A stretch of DNA of 64,000 nt from DATAUD01 sp036268455 (GTDB lineage: Bacteria; Verrucomicrobiota; Verrucomicrobiia; Limisphaerales; Palsa-1400): contig DATAUD010000062.1 of the NCBI GenBank assembly GCA_036268455.1, positions 1-64,000 of the forward strand, written 5' to 3'. Made by a program: the position numbers and the translations under genes. This document shows positions 47,754 to 56,937 of the stretch, one piece after another (position 1 is the first letter of the stretch; each line of letters begins with the position of its first letter). The notes beneath the pieces are model-generated. The model had not been told where the DNA came from. It did not search any database and saw only the letters and a list, made by a program, of their open reading frames with translations.

Positions 47754-48611
47754 ATGAAAACGAACCTTTTCCTGTTCGTCCTATTGACAGCTATTCCGCT
47801 TCGCGCGGCCACAACGATTGACCCTGTCAATCGCTACGCTTATGGCGCAAACATTGGCTGGATCAATTGCGCAGGCGACACCGCCAACGGCGCCGTTATT
47901 GGCGAATACGTCTGCTCCGGCTACATCTATTCCGCCAACATCGGGTGGATCAATCTCGGCAGCGGCGTCTCCGCCAACGGCATCGCGTATCAGAACAACT
48001 CCGCCGTTGATTTCGGCGTGAACAATGACGGCCTCGGCAACCTCCGCGGTTACGCTTACGCCGCCAACGCCGGTTGGATCGCTTTCGAAAACACCGGCGC
48101 TCCCGCCGTCGATTTGCGCACCGGCGTTCTCAGCGGAAGCGTCTGGAGCGCCAACTGCGGCTGGATTTCCCTTAGCAACGCCGTCGCCTATGTACAAACC
48201 GACACCATTTCCCCCGGCGCCCTTGATACCAACGGCCTTCCCATCGCCTGGGAGTTAACGTACTTCGGTCAAACTGGAATCAATCCCAACGCGGACCCGG
48301 ATGGCGACGGAATGTCCAATTACCAGGAATATCTGGCCGGCACCAATCCCACCAATGCCGACAGCAATTTAATAATTACGGCGCAGGCCTTCACATCCAA
48401 TGGCGTCAACTCCAGCGTAACGTGGACAAGCGTCCCATCGCGCCTCTACTATTTGGAGCAAACTCCTGATTTGGCGTCCACGAACTGGCAGGACAGCGGC
48501 TTGGGTCTTATTTCCCCGTCCGCGAGTTCCGACACAACGGCGGATTTCACCGCTCCCGCCGCCCCTGCCCGCTTTTACCGCGTCCAAGCCGTAATTCCTC
48601 TTGCACCTTAA
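47754..48611 (+). CDS. Secreted protein with four GWI repeats
   Basis: The 285-residue protein has a signal peptide (1-18). Four copies of a [YW]-[GSA]-A-N-x-GWI motif follow: YGANIGWIN, YSANIGWINLG, YAANAGWIAFE and WSANCGWISLS, about 30-50 residues apart. A calcium-binding DPDGDGMSNYQEYLAGTNP segment and a fibronectin-like end (YYLEQTPDLASTNWQ, FYRVQAV) complete it. Function unknown; the 18-nt spacing after the beta-helix gene suggests joint expression. Its stop adjoins the convergent pseudouridine synthase stop. Confidence 0.7.
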   Translation: MKTNLFLFVLLTAIPLRAATTIDPVNRYAYGANIGWINCAGDTANGAVIGEYVCSGYIYSANIGWINLGSGVSANGIAYQNNSAVDFGVNNDGLGNLRGYAYAANAGWIAFENTGAPAVDLRTGVLSGSVWSANCGWISLSNAVAYVQTDTISPGALDTNGLPIAWELTYFGQTGINPNADPDGDGMSNYQEYLAGTNPTNADSNLIITAQAFTSNGVNSSVTWTSVPSRLYYLEQTPDLASTNWQDSGLGLISPSASSDTTADFTAPAAPARFYRVQAVIPLAP

Positions 48612-49175
48612 TTACGACATTAAAAGTTTTCGCATTTCGACGTCGGCGACGCGCCATTTCCCAACTGGCAAATCGTCCAAATCGACATTGCCGATGCGCA
48701 CGCGAATCAGCCGCAACGTTGGAAACCCAATAGCCGCCGTCATGCGGCGCACCTGGCGGTTTTTTCCTTCGGTCAATTCCATCGCAATCCAGCAATCCGG
48801 AACCACTTTCCGAAAGCGGATGGGCGGGTCGCGCGGAGCCACTTGCGGTTGAGGTTCCAGAAGCCACGCCCGGCATGGAAGTGTTTCCCTGGCTTGAACG
48901 ACCACCCCGCGCTCCAGCCGCCGCAATTCCGCGGCGCCCGGAATCCCTTCCACTTGCGCCCAGTAACGCCGGACATGGCCGTGTCGCGGGTGCAACAAGA
49001 GGGCGTTCAATTCCGGCTCATCGCTGAGAAGCAAGAGGCCTTCCGAGTCCGCATCCAGGCGCCCAATGGGATAAATACGCGCGGGAAACCCGAATTCCCC
49101 AAGGGTGCGATTGCGCGAGCCATCGTCTGTAAACTGCGAGAGCACGCCAAACGGTTTATGGAACACAACGAGCAT
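48612..49175 (-). CDS. Pseudouridine synthase, RluE/RsuA family
   Basis: The 187-residue enzyme has the RsuA/RluB/E/F catalytic motif IGRLDADSEGLLLLSDEPELN (catalytic Asp in RLDADSEG, read as two parts), YWAQVEGIP, and ELTEGKNRQVRRMTAAIGFPTLRLIRVRIG. No N-terminal S4 domain is present, as in RluE, which modifies 23S rRNA U2457 in E. coli. Site specificity cannot be read from the sequence. A single start ATG at 49175 fits. Confidence 0.88.
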   Translation of the reverse strand: MLVVFHKPFGVLSQFTDDGSRNRTLGEFGFPARIYPIGRLDADSEGLLLLSDEPELNALLLHPRHGHVRRYWAQVEGIPGAAELRRLERGVVVQARETLPCRAWLLEPQPQVAPRDPPIRFRKVVPDCWIAMELTEGKNRQVRRMTAAIGFPTLRLIRVRIGNVDLDDLPVGKWRVADVEMRKLLMS

Positions 49176-49292
49176 TCGAGAAACCAGTATTACACTGAAT
49201 CATCTTCCAACACAGGCCGGAAATGCCGGCTCGTCCTCGTCCTCGTCCTTGGAGCTTGATTCCTCTCCGGCGAAGGAATAATTGATGATGAA

Positions 49293-49916
49293 ATGTTTGG
49301 CAGGCTGTTTCTGTTATTGATGCTGGGCGCCGGACCCGCTTTTGCGGGAACGACACTCTACGAAAATAATTTCGAGAAAACGGACGTCGGCCAGGTCCCC
49401 GCTGAATTTTTGGTGCTCGACGGTGACTTTGCCGTCAAACAAAGCGAGGGGAACAAGTATCTGGAACTGCCCGGCGCGCCGCTGGATACTTTTGGCGTAT
49501 TGTTCGGACCGACGACCAACGTGGGGGTGATAGTCAGCGCGCGAATTTACGGCACCGGCAAGGGGCGGCGTTATCCGCGGTTCGGCGTGGGTCTCAATGG
49601 GCCTAGCGGCTACAAATTGAGGGTGTCCCCACAAATCAACGCGATTGAGATTTATAAAGGGGATGAGGCGATCACGAATGCTCCCTTCACCTGGAAATCC
49701 GGAACGTGGACGATGCTGAAACTGCGGGTGCGAAGCGCCGGCCAACTCTGGAAAATCGAAGGAAAAGTCTGGCCGGAGTCGCAGCCGGAACCCGCGGATT
49801 GGATGATTTCGCTGGATGAAAAATCGGCGCCCCACCCCGGAAGGGCCTCGCTTTGGGGCGCGCCTTACTCTGATACGCCGATCCGGTTTGACGATATATT
49901 ATTGACGGCGGACTGA
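49293..49916 (+). CDS. Secreted protein with 3-keto-disaccharide hydrolase/LamG-like fold
   Basis: The 207-residue protein has a signal peptide (1-18, ending AFAG). A beta-sandwich of LamG/DUF1080 type is suggested by LYENNFEKTDVGQVPAEF, YPRFGVGLNGPSGYKLRV, WKSGTWTMLKLRV and PIRFDDILLT. No catalytic residues can be assigned. It ends 21 nt before the convergent pheT stop. Confidence 0.6.
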   Translation: MFGRLFLLLMLGAGPAFAGTTLYENNFEKTDVGQVPAEFLVLDGDFAVKQSEGNKYLELPGAPLDTFGVLFGPTTNVGVIVSARIYGTGKGRRYPRFGVGLNGPSGYKLRVSPQINAIEIYKGDEAITNAPFTWKSGTWTMLKLRVRSAGQLWKIEGKVWPESQPEPADWMISLDEKSAPHPGRASLWGAPYSDTPIRFDDILLTAD

Positions 49917-49937
49917 CCAGCCGGCGCGCCGACCGGA

Positions 49938-52340
49938 TCAAGTGTCCCGAATATTTGCCTGGAGAGTCTGGCGCAGTTGTTCGACGAGCTTTTGATGGGC
50001 GGCGTTGACTTCGGCATCGGTCAAGGTGCGCTCGGCGTTGCGGTAAGTGAACGCGTACGCCATGCTCTTCTGTCCCTCCGGGACGTTCTTGCCGCGAAAG
50101 ACATCAAAAAGCTCCGCCTTCTCAAGGTTCTGCGGCTTGGTTTGCCGCACAACGTTCAGCACGGCTTCGTGCAATGTGGCGTCGGGAAGAAGCATCGCCA
50201 CGTCACGCCGGATGCTCGGAAACGCGGGCAGTGGCTTGAACGATTTGACACGGTTGCGGCGCGCGAGGACAGCGTCGAAATTGAGTTCGGCAAGGAAAAC
50301 GGCGTCCCGCAGGTCGCGCTCTTTTCCCAAGACGGGGTTTAGCCGGCCAATTTCGCCGAGGTTCAACTTGCCAAGCTGAATGGTCGCGGATTCTAAAAAC
50401 ATCGGATTGCTTTGCTCGGTGCGGACGAAAGAGAGACCGCGCAAACCGAATTGTTCGAGGAATTCCTCGATGATTCCTTTCAAATCGTAAATGTCCAACT
50501 TCGCGTCACGTTCGGCGCCGCTCCAAAACGCGGGATACCGGCGTCCTGTCATGGCAATGCCAAGGCGGCGCTCCTCGTTGATTCCACTCGCGACCTGGAC
50601 GAATACCCGGCCAATCTCAAACAGGGCGGCATCCTCATTTTTCCGGCTGGCGTTGTGGCGAAGACTGTCAAGCAAACCTGGAAGAAGGCTGGAGCGGAGC
50701 ACGTTCATGTCGTTGCTCAGGGGATTTTGCAATGCGGCCTGGCCTTCGCGGTTGGCCAGCGCGGAAATGAGCGTTTGCCCCTGGGCTTCGAACAGGCCGA
50801 CGCCGGTCAGCAAACGGCGGCCCTCGGCGATTTGGTCGTGGACGACGTCGAAGTCGTTGGTTCCGATCGCGCCGCGTGGCGGAGTGGAGGGGATTTTGTC
50901 CACGCCATGCAAACGTCCGATTTCCTCAATCAAATCAGCCTCGCGCTTGATATCGACACGAAACGTCGGAACGCGAAAAACCGTCGCGCCCGCCTCGACC
51001 TGCTCCAGACCGAGGCGTTTAAGGAAGTCGATTTGCGTTTCGAGCGGGATGTCGATCCCGAGCAATTCGCTGGTTTTCTCCGGGCGAAGTCTCACCTGCC
51101 GAGGAGCGGCGGGCGCGGGATAAGCGTCGATGGCCGGGTCCAGGAGCGTGCCGCCGGCGGTTTCGAGAATCAATTGCGCGGCGCGGCGGCTGGCCCAGTC
51201 GCAAATACCAACGTCGGCGCCGCGTTCGAAGCGATAGGAGGAATCGGTTCGCAGATCAAGCTTCTTTGAAGTGGCGCGAATATTTTGGGGGTTGAAACAG
51301 GCGCTCTCCAGAAGAACCTCGGCGGTGGCGGTGTTAATCTCGCTGTTCTTGCCACCCATGATGCCTGCCAGAGCGACGCCTTTGGATTCGTCGGCGATCA
51401 ATAACGTCTCATGAGTGAGCGCGCGTTCCTTGCCATCGAGAGTGACGAATTTTTCGCCTTCGGCGGCGCGGCGAACGATGATTTTTCCGCCGCCGAGCAA
51501 ATGCAGATCAAAAGCGTGCAACGGATGGCCGGTTTCCAGCATGACGAAATTGGTGACATCGACGACGTTGTTGATCGAACGCAAGCCGGCCTTTTCCAAA
51601 GTCGAACGCAACCACACGGGGCTGGGACCGACCTTGACGCCGCGAATCACACGCGCGGTATATCGAGGGCACAATTCCGGTTCGTCGATGCGAACGGATA
51701 CGACTTTTTCCGTGGTTTCGCCCGCCATAAGCAATGAGGCAATGCTCACGTCGGGCAATCGCAACGGATGACCGGTCAGCGCGCTGATTTCACGAGCAAT
51801 GCCGATCACACTGTTCCAATCGGGCCGGTTGGGCGTGATCTCCAAATCGTAAATTACATCGCTTCCCTGGCGTCCGAGATATTCGGCAAACGGCTGGCCG
51901 ACGATAGCGTCAGGGCGCAAAATCAGCAGGCCATCGACATCATCGGAGAGGCCGAGTTCATCGGGAGAGCACAGCATTCCCTGGGATTCCGAGCCGCGAA
52001 TTTTGCCGGCTTTGATGGTGACTGGCTGTTCACCCGATTTGGCGGGAAGGGTGCTTCCGGGAAGGATCAATGGAACTTTGTCACCAGCCTTGAAGTTTTG
52101 CGCGCCGCAGACGATCTGCCGATCGCCACGGCCGTCGTTGACGCGGCAGAGGGAAAGCTTGTCCGCGTTGGGATGCTTGTCGCGAGTAATGACTTGGGCC
52201 ACGACAACCCCGTCGAATTCTCCGGCGAGCGTGTGCATGGCTTCGACTTCCAGGCCCAGCATGGTCAGGCGTTCGGCCAATTCCTGCGGGGTGCCTGGGA
52301 AATCGACGTACTGTTTAAGCCAGTTAAAAGTAATCTTCAC
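49938..52340 (-). CDS. pheT: Phenylalanyl-tRNA synthetase beta subunit
   Basis: PheT forms the alpha2-beta2 enzyme with PheS and carries editing. The 800-residue protein begins MKITFNWLKQYVDF. It has the tRNA-binding domain (about 40-150; HPNADKLSLCRVND), B3/B4 editing region (IIVRRA, NNVVDVTNFVMLETGHPLHAFD) and B5 (PRQVRLRPEKTSELLGI). The core ends FEIGRVFVQ, and a C-terminal ferredoxin-fold anticodon-binding domain follows (FPSIRRDVAMLLPDA, YRNAERTLTDAEVNAAH). Length is normal. pheS is not adjacent. Confidence 0.96.
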   Translation of the reverse strand: MKITFNWLKQYVDFPGTPQELAERLTMLGLEVEAMHTLAGEFDGVVVAQVITRDKHPNADKLSLCRVNDGRGDRQIVCGAQNFKAGDKVPLILPGSTLPAKSGEQPVTIKAGKIRGSESQGMLCSPDELGLSDDVDGLLILRPDAIVGQPFAEYLGRQGSDVIYDLEITPNRPDWNSVIGIAREISALTGHPLRLPDVSIASLLMAGETTEKVVSVRIDEPELCPRYTARVIRGVKVGPSPVWLRSTLEKAGLRSINNVVDVTNFVMLETGHPLHAFDLHLLGGGKIIVRRAAEGEKFVTLDGKERALTHETLLIADESKGVALAGIMGGKNSEINTATAEVLLESACFNPQNIRATSKKLDLRTDSSYRFERGADVGICDWASRRAAQLILETAGGTLLDPAIDAYPAPAAPRQVRLRPEKTSELLGIDIPLETQIDFLKRLGLEQVEAGATVFRVPTFRVDIKREADLIEEIGRLHGVDKIPSTPPRGAIGTNDFDVVHDQIAEGRRLLTGVGLFEAQGQTLISALANREGQAALQNPLSNDMNVLRSSLLPGLLDSLRHNASRKNEDAALFEIGRVFVQVASGINEERRLGIAMTGRRYPAFWSGAERDAKLDIYDLKGIIEEFLEQFGLRGLSFVRTEQSNPMFLESATIQLGKLNLGEIGRLNPVLGKERDLRDAVFLAELNFDAVLARRNRVKSFKPLPAFPSIRRDVAMLLPDATLHEAVLNVVRQTKPQNLEKAELFDVFRGKNVPEGQKSMAYAFTYRNAERTLTDAEVNAAHQKLVEQLRQTLQANIRDT

Positions 52341-52436
52341 GTGTCAAGCGGAAATCCAGCGGGCGGCGAGCGGGACCGAGAAACCCAACGTCTCCCAATC
52401 CCGCCCCAATTCAAATCCCTTCTTTTTTACTCGCGG

Positions 52437-53825
52437 CTACGACCGCGCAAGCGTGCCGTAGGTGATGGCGGCGACTTCCTTGCCTTCCATCGTGCTTACT
52501 TTGCGGGTGCTCTCGTCAAAGACGCACATCATATTGAGGCGGTTGGACATTTCCGCCAGGCTGATGACGACCTGGGCTTTTGTCGCGAGGTCAATGCCCG
52601 CGTTGGGTTGGCTATTGCTGCGAATGCAACTGAACCAGTTTTTCTCGTGAGCGCCAATATCCTCGATCGGTGAAAGGCCGTCAAACGTTTGCAAGTCGAT
52701 GTCCTCCGAGAACGGTTTTTCCGGGATGAGCTTCACGCGCTCCCCGCTGTCGCCGATTTCCAGCGTCGCTTCGTGGCCGTAAATTGAAAAACCGGGACTG
52801 CGAGCCGCGACGGAACTGGACACAATCAACAACTGCATGCCGCTGGGAAATTCCGCCAGCAATTCGATTTGCTCGGGACAATCGCGTTCCGGCGTGTTGG
52901 GTGTGTTTTTGTCCGTATGGCAATTTTTTGCGCCAAGGGAGCACACGCGCACTGGATATTCTGGCTTGCCAGTGGCGAGCATCAACGGCAGCAAACGATG
53001 CGGCACGAGGTCGCCGAGCAAACCGGCGCAATATGGATAATATTTGCGCCAGCGGAAGTAGGAATCGGGATCGAAGGCTTTTTTATCTTTGACGGGTTCC
53101 TGCCATTTGTCCCAGTTCAAGTCGCCGGGAACACACCATCCCTGGATGTCGTAATTCCACTCGCCCTTGGGATTGTTGCGGCAATAGTAACCCTGGGCCC
53201 AAACCGGTGTGCCGATCTTATTGCCCTGAATTAGTTCGGCGGCTTTGTGCCAGGCGGCGGCGGTACAACCCTGGGAACCGACTTGGAGGATTTTACCGGT
53301 CTTCTTGACGGTGTCGTGCAGATCGAAGGCCTCCTGCAAATAGCGGGTCATCGGCTTTTCAACATAGACATGCTTGCCCGCTTCCAGCGCGGCCATCGCC
53401 GTCCGGCAATGCCAATGGTCCACTGTGGCGATCGTGACAGCGTCGATGTCCGGGTTTGCAAGAAGTTCCTCATGGTTATTGTAAAGCTTGCAGTCGGCGC
53501 CGATCACCGCTTTGGCGTTCTGGCGGCGCGTTTCGGAAAGGTCGCATGCGGCGATCTGGACAATATTATTGGCGGCGGCGTGTTCATGTTGGATATTTAC
53601 GTGCGCCATCCCCTGCCCGCCCGTGCCGATGTAACCGACTTGGAGGCGGTCATTGGCGCCAATGACTCTGCCGGCGGAAGGGGCAGTGTTCTGGCCGTAA
53701 ACGGGGGTTTTGAAAATATTTGCGCTCGCCGCCACGGCTGCCGCCGCGAGGGTGGATTTCTTGAGGAATTCACGGCGTGTTGCCCCGCCGTCCTGGGGCT
53801 TCGAATTATTTTGTTCTTGATTCAT
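52437..53825 (-). CDS. Tat-exported Gfo/Idh/MocA family oxidoreductase
   Basis: The 462-residue protein has a twin-arginine signal (ATRREFLKKST) then the NAD-binding fold GYIGTGGQGMAHV, VDHWHCRTAMAALEAGKHVYVEKPM (EKP motif) and a C-terminal Gfo/Idh/MocA domain with KYYPYCAGLLGDLVPHRL. This Tat-secreted form is common in Verrucomicrobiota/Planctomycetota and handles sugars in the periplasm. Substrate unknown. It lies upstream of pheT, which is on the same strand 96 bp further on. Confidence 0.9.
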   Translation of the reverse strand: MNQEQNNSKPQDGGATRREFLKKSTLAAAAVAASANIFKTPVYGQNTAPSAGRVIGANDRLQVGYIGTGGQGMAHVNIQHEHAAANNIVQIAACDLSETRRQNAKAVIGADCKLYNNHEELLANPDIDAVTIATVDHWHCRTAMAALEAGKHVYVEKPMTRYLQEAFDLHDTVKKTGKILQVGSQGCTAAAWHKAAELIQGNKIGTPVWAQGYYCRNNPKGEWNYDIQGWCVPGDLNWDKWQEPVKDKKAFDPDSYFRWRKYYPYCAGLLGDLVPHRLLPLMLATGKPEYPVRVCSLGAKNCHTDKNTPNTPERDCPEQIELLAEFPSGMQLLIVSSSVAARSPGFSIYGHEATLEIGDSGERVKLIPEKPFSEDIDLQTFDGLSPIEDIGAHEKNWFSCIRSNSQPNAGIDLATKAQVVISLAEMSNRLNMMCVFDESTRKVSTMEGKEVAAITYGTLARS

Positions 53826-53950
53826 AAATTTGTCGTCCGTTGTGTGCTAACGGGAAAACAACTTACGCTAATACTTAAATCGGGGAAAGACCAATTTTCG
53901 CGCCTCGGAAACCCGCCCTTTGCAACGGAATCGCGGAACCTTTCACCGAG

Positions 53951-54379
53951 TTACGGGGTAACGGTCTTCAAATCTGGGAAAATGGCAAAGTCCGCTGGAT
54001 TGGATGTCATCAGAAGCAATACACCGGCGGTGTGCAACACGGCCGCAAGGTGAGTGTCAAGGATGCGTTTGCGACCTAAATTGAACTGCCGCATCCAAAG
54101 AAGAGTTTGATCCGTGCTCGCCTTGGTGGGCTCAAGCAAGCTTACCATTGGATTTTTTAGGAAATTCTCCACCCAATCCAGCGCCTCTGTCATTGTAAGA
54201 GGCGGGGCGAACCTTCGGGCGTCCGTGGCGACGTGAAGAAACTCGTCCAAGATCAACGATGGGAACACTAGCTTCGTTCCTTGCGCAGTCTCGGTTTGAA
54301 CAATCGAAAGGGTTTTAGCATTTGCCGGGTGATCGGCGAAGGCAAGTTGGACAAGGATATTGCAATCCAATCCAATCAT
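53951..54379 (-). CDS. vapC: PIN-domain toxin (VapC-like)
   Basis: The 142-residue PIN ribonuclease has the acidic residues expected: D5 (MIGLDCNILVQL), E46 (LDEFLH) and the C-terminal D (RILDTHLAAVL). VapC toxins cleave tRNA or rRNA. It overlaps the antitoxin gene by four bases. A three-acid PIN site is visible; the fourth is not clear. Confidence 0.83.
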   Translation of the reverse strand: MIGLDCNILVQLAFADHPANAKTLSIVQTETAQGTKLVFPSLILDEFLHVATDARRFAPPLTMTEALDWVENFLKNPMVSLLEPTKASTDQTLLWMRQFNLGRKRILDTHLAAVLHTAGVLLLMTSNPADFAIFPDLKTVTP

Positions 54380-54615
54380 TGCCGATTGAACATCTCCTCA
54401 GCCAATTCCTCTTGTGAAATGACGGGTGTCAGAACCCGGTGGCCTTTCAGCGACTGGACGCTCAACGGCGAGCCGTTTGCGGGTTTGGCTTCGAGAGCGG
54501 CCACAAGCCGGGCGACTGGCTTGTCACCTTGCGTGAGTAAAATCTCATTTCCCGCCTGAACCTGTTTGACCAAATCAGCAAGCTGCCCGGTTCTGACTTC
54601 CGTAGTAACTACCAT
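54376..54615 (-). CDS. vapB: Phd/YefM-like antitoxin
   Basis: The 79-residue protein has the Phd/YefM N-terminal fold VRTGQLADLVKQVQAGNEILLTQGDKPVARLV (in parts), normally a DNA-binding dimer that represses its own operon, and a toxin-binding tail (EELAEEMFNR). It is followed by the PIN toxin with a four-base overlap, a classic antitoxin-first order. Confidence 0.82.
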   Translation of the reverse strand: MVVTTEVRTGQLADLVKQVQAGNEILLTQGDKPVARLVAALEAKPANGSPLSVQSLKGHRVLTPVISQEELAEEMFNRQ

Positions 54616-54644
54616 AGAACATATTTTACGGCATTCTTAATAGG

Positions 54645-54665
54645 AAGTCGAGTATTGACCGACTT
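54645..54665 (-). promoter_or_regulatory. Inverted repeat upstream of vapBC
   Basis: AAGTCG-N9-CGACTT is a perfect 6-9-6 inverted repeat 29 nt upstream of the antitoxin start. Antitoxins of this type bind such sites, so it is a likely vapBC operator. Confidence 0.45.
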
Positions 54666-54671
54666 GCCTTA

Positions 54672-54693
54672 AGATAAATGTTGCGAGAGCAAC
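54672..54693 (-). terminator. Weak terminator after glnK
   Basis: On the minus strand GTTGC-TCTC-GCAAC is followed by ATTTATCTT, starting 12 nt past the glnK stop. A 5-bp stem with a U-rich tail is a modest intrinsic terminator separating amtB-glnK from vapBC. Confidence 0.45.
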
Positions 54694-54705
54694 CCGCGAT
54701 TGCGG

Positions 54706-55044
54706 TCAAATCGCCAGGGCGCCCGTTTCCTCGGTTCGGATGCGAACGGCCTGGCAAATGGTGTAAACAAACACTTTGCCGTCGCCGATCTTGCCGGTCT
54801 TTGCCGCGCTGATGATGGCGTTCAACACCCTCTCCACCAATGCATCGGCGAGCACAATTTCGAGCTTGACCTTGGGCAGAAGAGCGCCGCTGTATTCGCC
54901 GCCGCTATAGGTTTCGGGGCGGCCGTTTTGACGGCCGAAACCCTCGACTTCGCTGACAGTCATTCCGCCGATTCCAATTTCCGCCAGCGCGTCCCGCACT
55001 TCGTCGAGCTTGAATGGTTTTATGATGGCTTCGATTTTTTTCAT
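54706..55044 (-). CDS. glnK: P-II nitrogen regulatory protein
   Basis: The 112-residue PII protein reports nitrogen status and blocks AmtB. It has KKIEAIIKPFKLDEV, the T-loop with Y51 (GEYSG), and KTGKIGDGKVFV in the B/C-loop region. Uridylylation of Y51 is the classic control. It lies two bases after amtB, the usual amtB-glnK pairing, though here the order is amtB first. Confidence 0.96.
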   Translation of the reverse strand: MKKIEAIIKPFKLDEVRDALAEIGIGGMTVSEVEGFGRQNGRPETYSGGEYSGALLPKVKLEIVLADALVERVLNAIISAAKTGKIGDGKVFVYTICQAVRIRTEETGALAI

Positions 55045-55046
55045 AG

Positions 55047-56357
55047 CTATTCGGCCCGGGTCGAGCCTTTATCCGTCAAATGAAAATCGGGATAGCATTC
55101 CGCGCCCATCTCCGGCAGGTCAAGCCCGGCAATCTCGTCCTCGTGCCGGGATCGCAATGGCGCGAAGAGATGGCAAATCTTGAACCACACCCAGCTAACG
55201 ACTCCAAAAAAAACAAAACAGGTGAGGGCGCCGATAATTTGCGCGCCCAATTGCGACCAGTCGTTTTTTGCTCCGCCAAAAATTGTCGCGAACGCGCCGG
55301 AGACTCCCGTTCCAGGCGTGTCAGAATTTCCATCCGCAAAAAGGCCCAGGCTAATGACACCCCATGCGCCGCCGACTCCGTGAACTGAGAGGGCGCCCAT
55401 CGGGTCATCCACCTTCATCGTGCCTTCGAAAAAGAGAACGGAATAGACCACGAGAATACCCGCAACGACACCCGTGATAATCGCCCCCGCCGGATTGACA
55501 AAGACGCACGATGCGGAAATGGCGACAAGGCCGGCCAGCAGCCCATTGCAAACCATTGAAGGGTCGGGCTTGCGAAATTTGATTGTGACGACGGTGTAAG
55601 CGGCCGCCGCGCCGGCGACAGCCGCCAGCAAGGTATTGACCGCAATCAGCGGCGCGCGCGCGCCATCCCGAAAAACCTCCGGCCCCAGGTTGAAACCAAA
55701 CCACCCGACCGCAAGGATGATTGTTCCGACAACCACAAAAACCAGGTTATGCCCCGGCATGGGACGCGGCCGGCCGTCCCGGGCGTACTTGCCGATGCGC
55801 GGGCCAAGCGCTATCGCGCCCATCAAGCCGACAACTCCGCCAGCCATGTGGATCACCGAAGATCCGCCAAAATCGACAAATCCGTGTCCCAATCCAAGAC
55901 TGCTTCCCACCGCCGAGAGCCATCCTCCTCCCCAAACCCACCTGCCAAAAATGGCGAAGGGGACCGCTGAGAATACGAAGGCATAGGAGATGATGTTGGA
56001 AAATTTCCATCTCTCGGCCATCGCTCCCGCGGGAATGATGGCGGCGATGGCGATCAGGGCGGCTTGAAAGAAAAACCGGGCCAGAATGGCCGGTTGGGAA
56101 ACGGCGCCATGCAGAAAAAACCAGTGTCCCCCCGGGAAGCCGGACGCCCCGGGAATACCCGGCCATACCGCCGCCATCAGGGCGAAGCCGCAAGCCCAGA
56201 AACCCAAAATGCTGAATGCAAAGATGACCAGATTCGTGGAGATCACGTGCGCCGCGTTTTTCGCCCGGCACAGGCCGGTAGTGACCAACGCCAATCCGGC
56301 GTGCATCAAGACGACAAGAATTCCCGCCAGAAGCAGTAATGTGACATTAAAATACAC
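55047..56357 (-). CDS. amtB: Ammonium transporter
   Basis: The 436-residue AmtB/Mep/Rh channel has about eleven spans and the family signatures DFGGSSVIHMAGG (pore His) and HGVGGAWGVISLGLF (second His). The first span is MYFNVTLLLLAGILVVLMH. It begins with a GTG. It is transcribed with glnK from a promoter carrying a sigma-54-type site at 56376-56390, giving NtrC-type nitrogen control. Confidence 0.95.
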   Translation of the reverse strand: MYFNVTLLLLAGILVVLMHAGLALVTTGLCRAKNAAHVISTNLVIFAFSILGFWACGFALMAAVWPGIPGASGFPGGHWFFLHGAVSQPAILARFFFQAALIAIAAIIPAGAMAERWKFSNIISYAFVFSAVPFAIFGRWVWGGGWLSAVGSSLGLGHGFVDFGGSSVIHMAGGVVGLMGAIALGPRIGKYARDGRPRPMPGHNLVFVVVGTIILAVGWFGFNLGPEVFRDGARAPLIAVNTLLAAVAGAAAAYTVVTIKFRKPDPSMVCNGLLAGLVAISASCVFVNPAGAIITGVVAGILVVYSVLFFEGTMKVDDPMGALSVHGVGGAWGVISLGLFADGNSDTPGTGVSGAFATIFGGAKNDWSQLGAQIIGALTCFVFFGVVSWVWFKICHLFAPLRSRHEDEIAGLDLPEMGAECYPDFHLTDKGSTRAE

Positions 56358-56375
56358 GATTCAACCTTTGGTTAA

Positions 56376-56390
56376 GCAAAGTGAGTGCCA
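56376..56390 (-). promoter_or_regulatory. Sigma-54-type promoter of amtB-glnK
   Basis: The minus strand reads TGGCAC-TCACT-TTGC, an exact match to the RpoN -24/-12 consensus TGGCAC-N5-TTGC. Transcription should begin about 12 nt later, a few bases before the amtB GTG at 56357. No clear NtrC palindrome is seen in the 90 bp upstream. Confidence 0.82.
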
Positions 56391-56526
56391 ACGGATGCGT
56401 TTAGCCGGAATATCCCAAAATATCCCGCAAAACCCGAAAAAGACGGTCCCAGACTGTTCAAATTTCGCCATGCCGGAAATTTATTGTCTGGAATGATGCT
56501 TAAAATACAAAAACAGCAGTATAAAA

Positions 56527-56937
56527 CTAATGACCCAGAGCAACCCAAAGCCCAGGATCATCGGCAACATGCGAGCCGATGGAGACTTCATCATGTCGAA
56601 AAACAGACACCGTTAAAGTCGTCGCCATCCGGGTTTTGTCGCGTCCGTGCATTGTGGCGTCGTAAACGTTCCGGTTGGAGTTATTGAAAACGATGCGCAA
56701 AAGGTCGGACGGTTCGATTTCCGATTCGGCGGGTTTAAGGATTTCCAGCGTGGTTTTGACGGCGAGTTGACTTGCCTCTTCCCCCCGCCCTGTTCCGCCC
56801 ACGCCGTCGGCGATCACGGCGGCGACGCCCACCGACCGGACCAACTCTGGAGTGCCCGACTGCCAGAACCCGACGCTGTCTTCGTTCTTTTCGCGAACGG
56901 GCCCTGTGACGGACAACTGGGCGTAGGTCAAATCCAT
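56527..56937 (-). pseudogene. Truncated PP2C-family protein phosphatase
   Basis: The 136-residue open frame carries only the first half of a PP2C domain: SVTGPVREKNEDSVG (metal-binding Asp), VAAVIADGVGG, MATTLTVSVF and VSIGSHV. Complete PP2C proteins need about 240 residues, and the conserved GDSR and C-terminal D motifs are absent. After residue ~123 the sequence no longer resembles PP2C in any frame. Another frame across the junction encodes a short membrane span (MILGFGLLWVISFILLFLYF). The gene looks cut by a deletion. Confidence 0.55.

Noticed and set aside
53826..53880. Possible fourth copy of the 39-nt element before the Gfo/Idh/MocA gene
   Set aside because: It has GATTTAA but lacks the AAAACAA end at the fixed distance.
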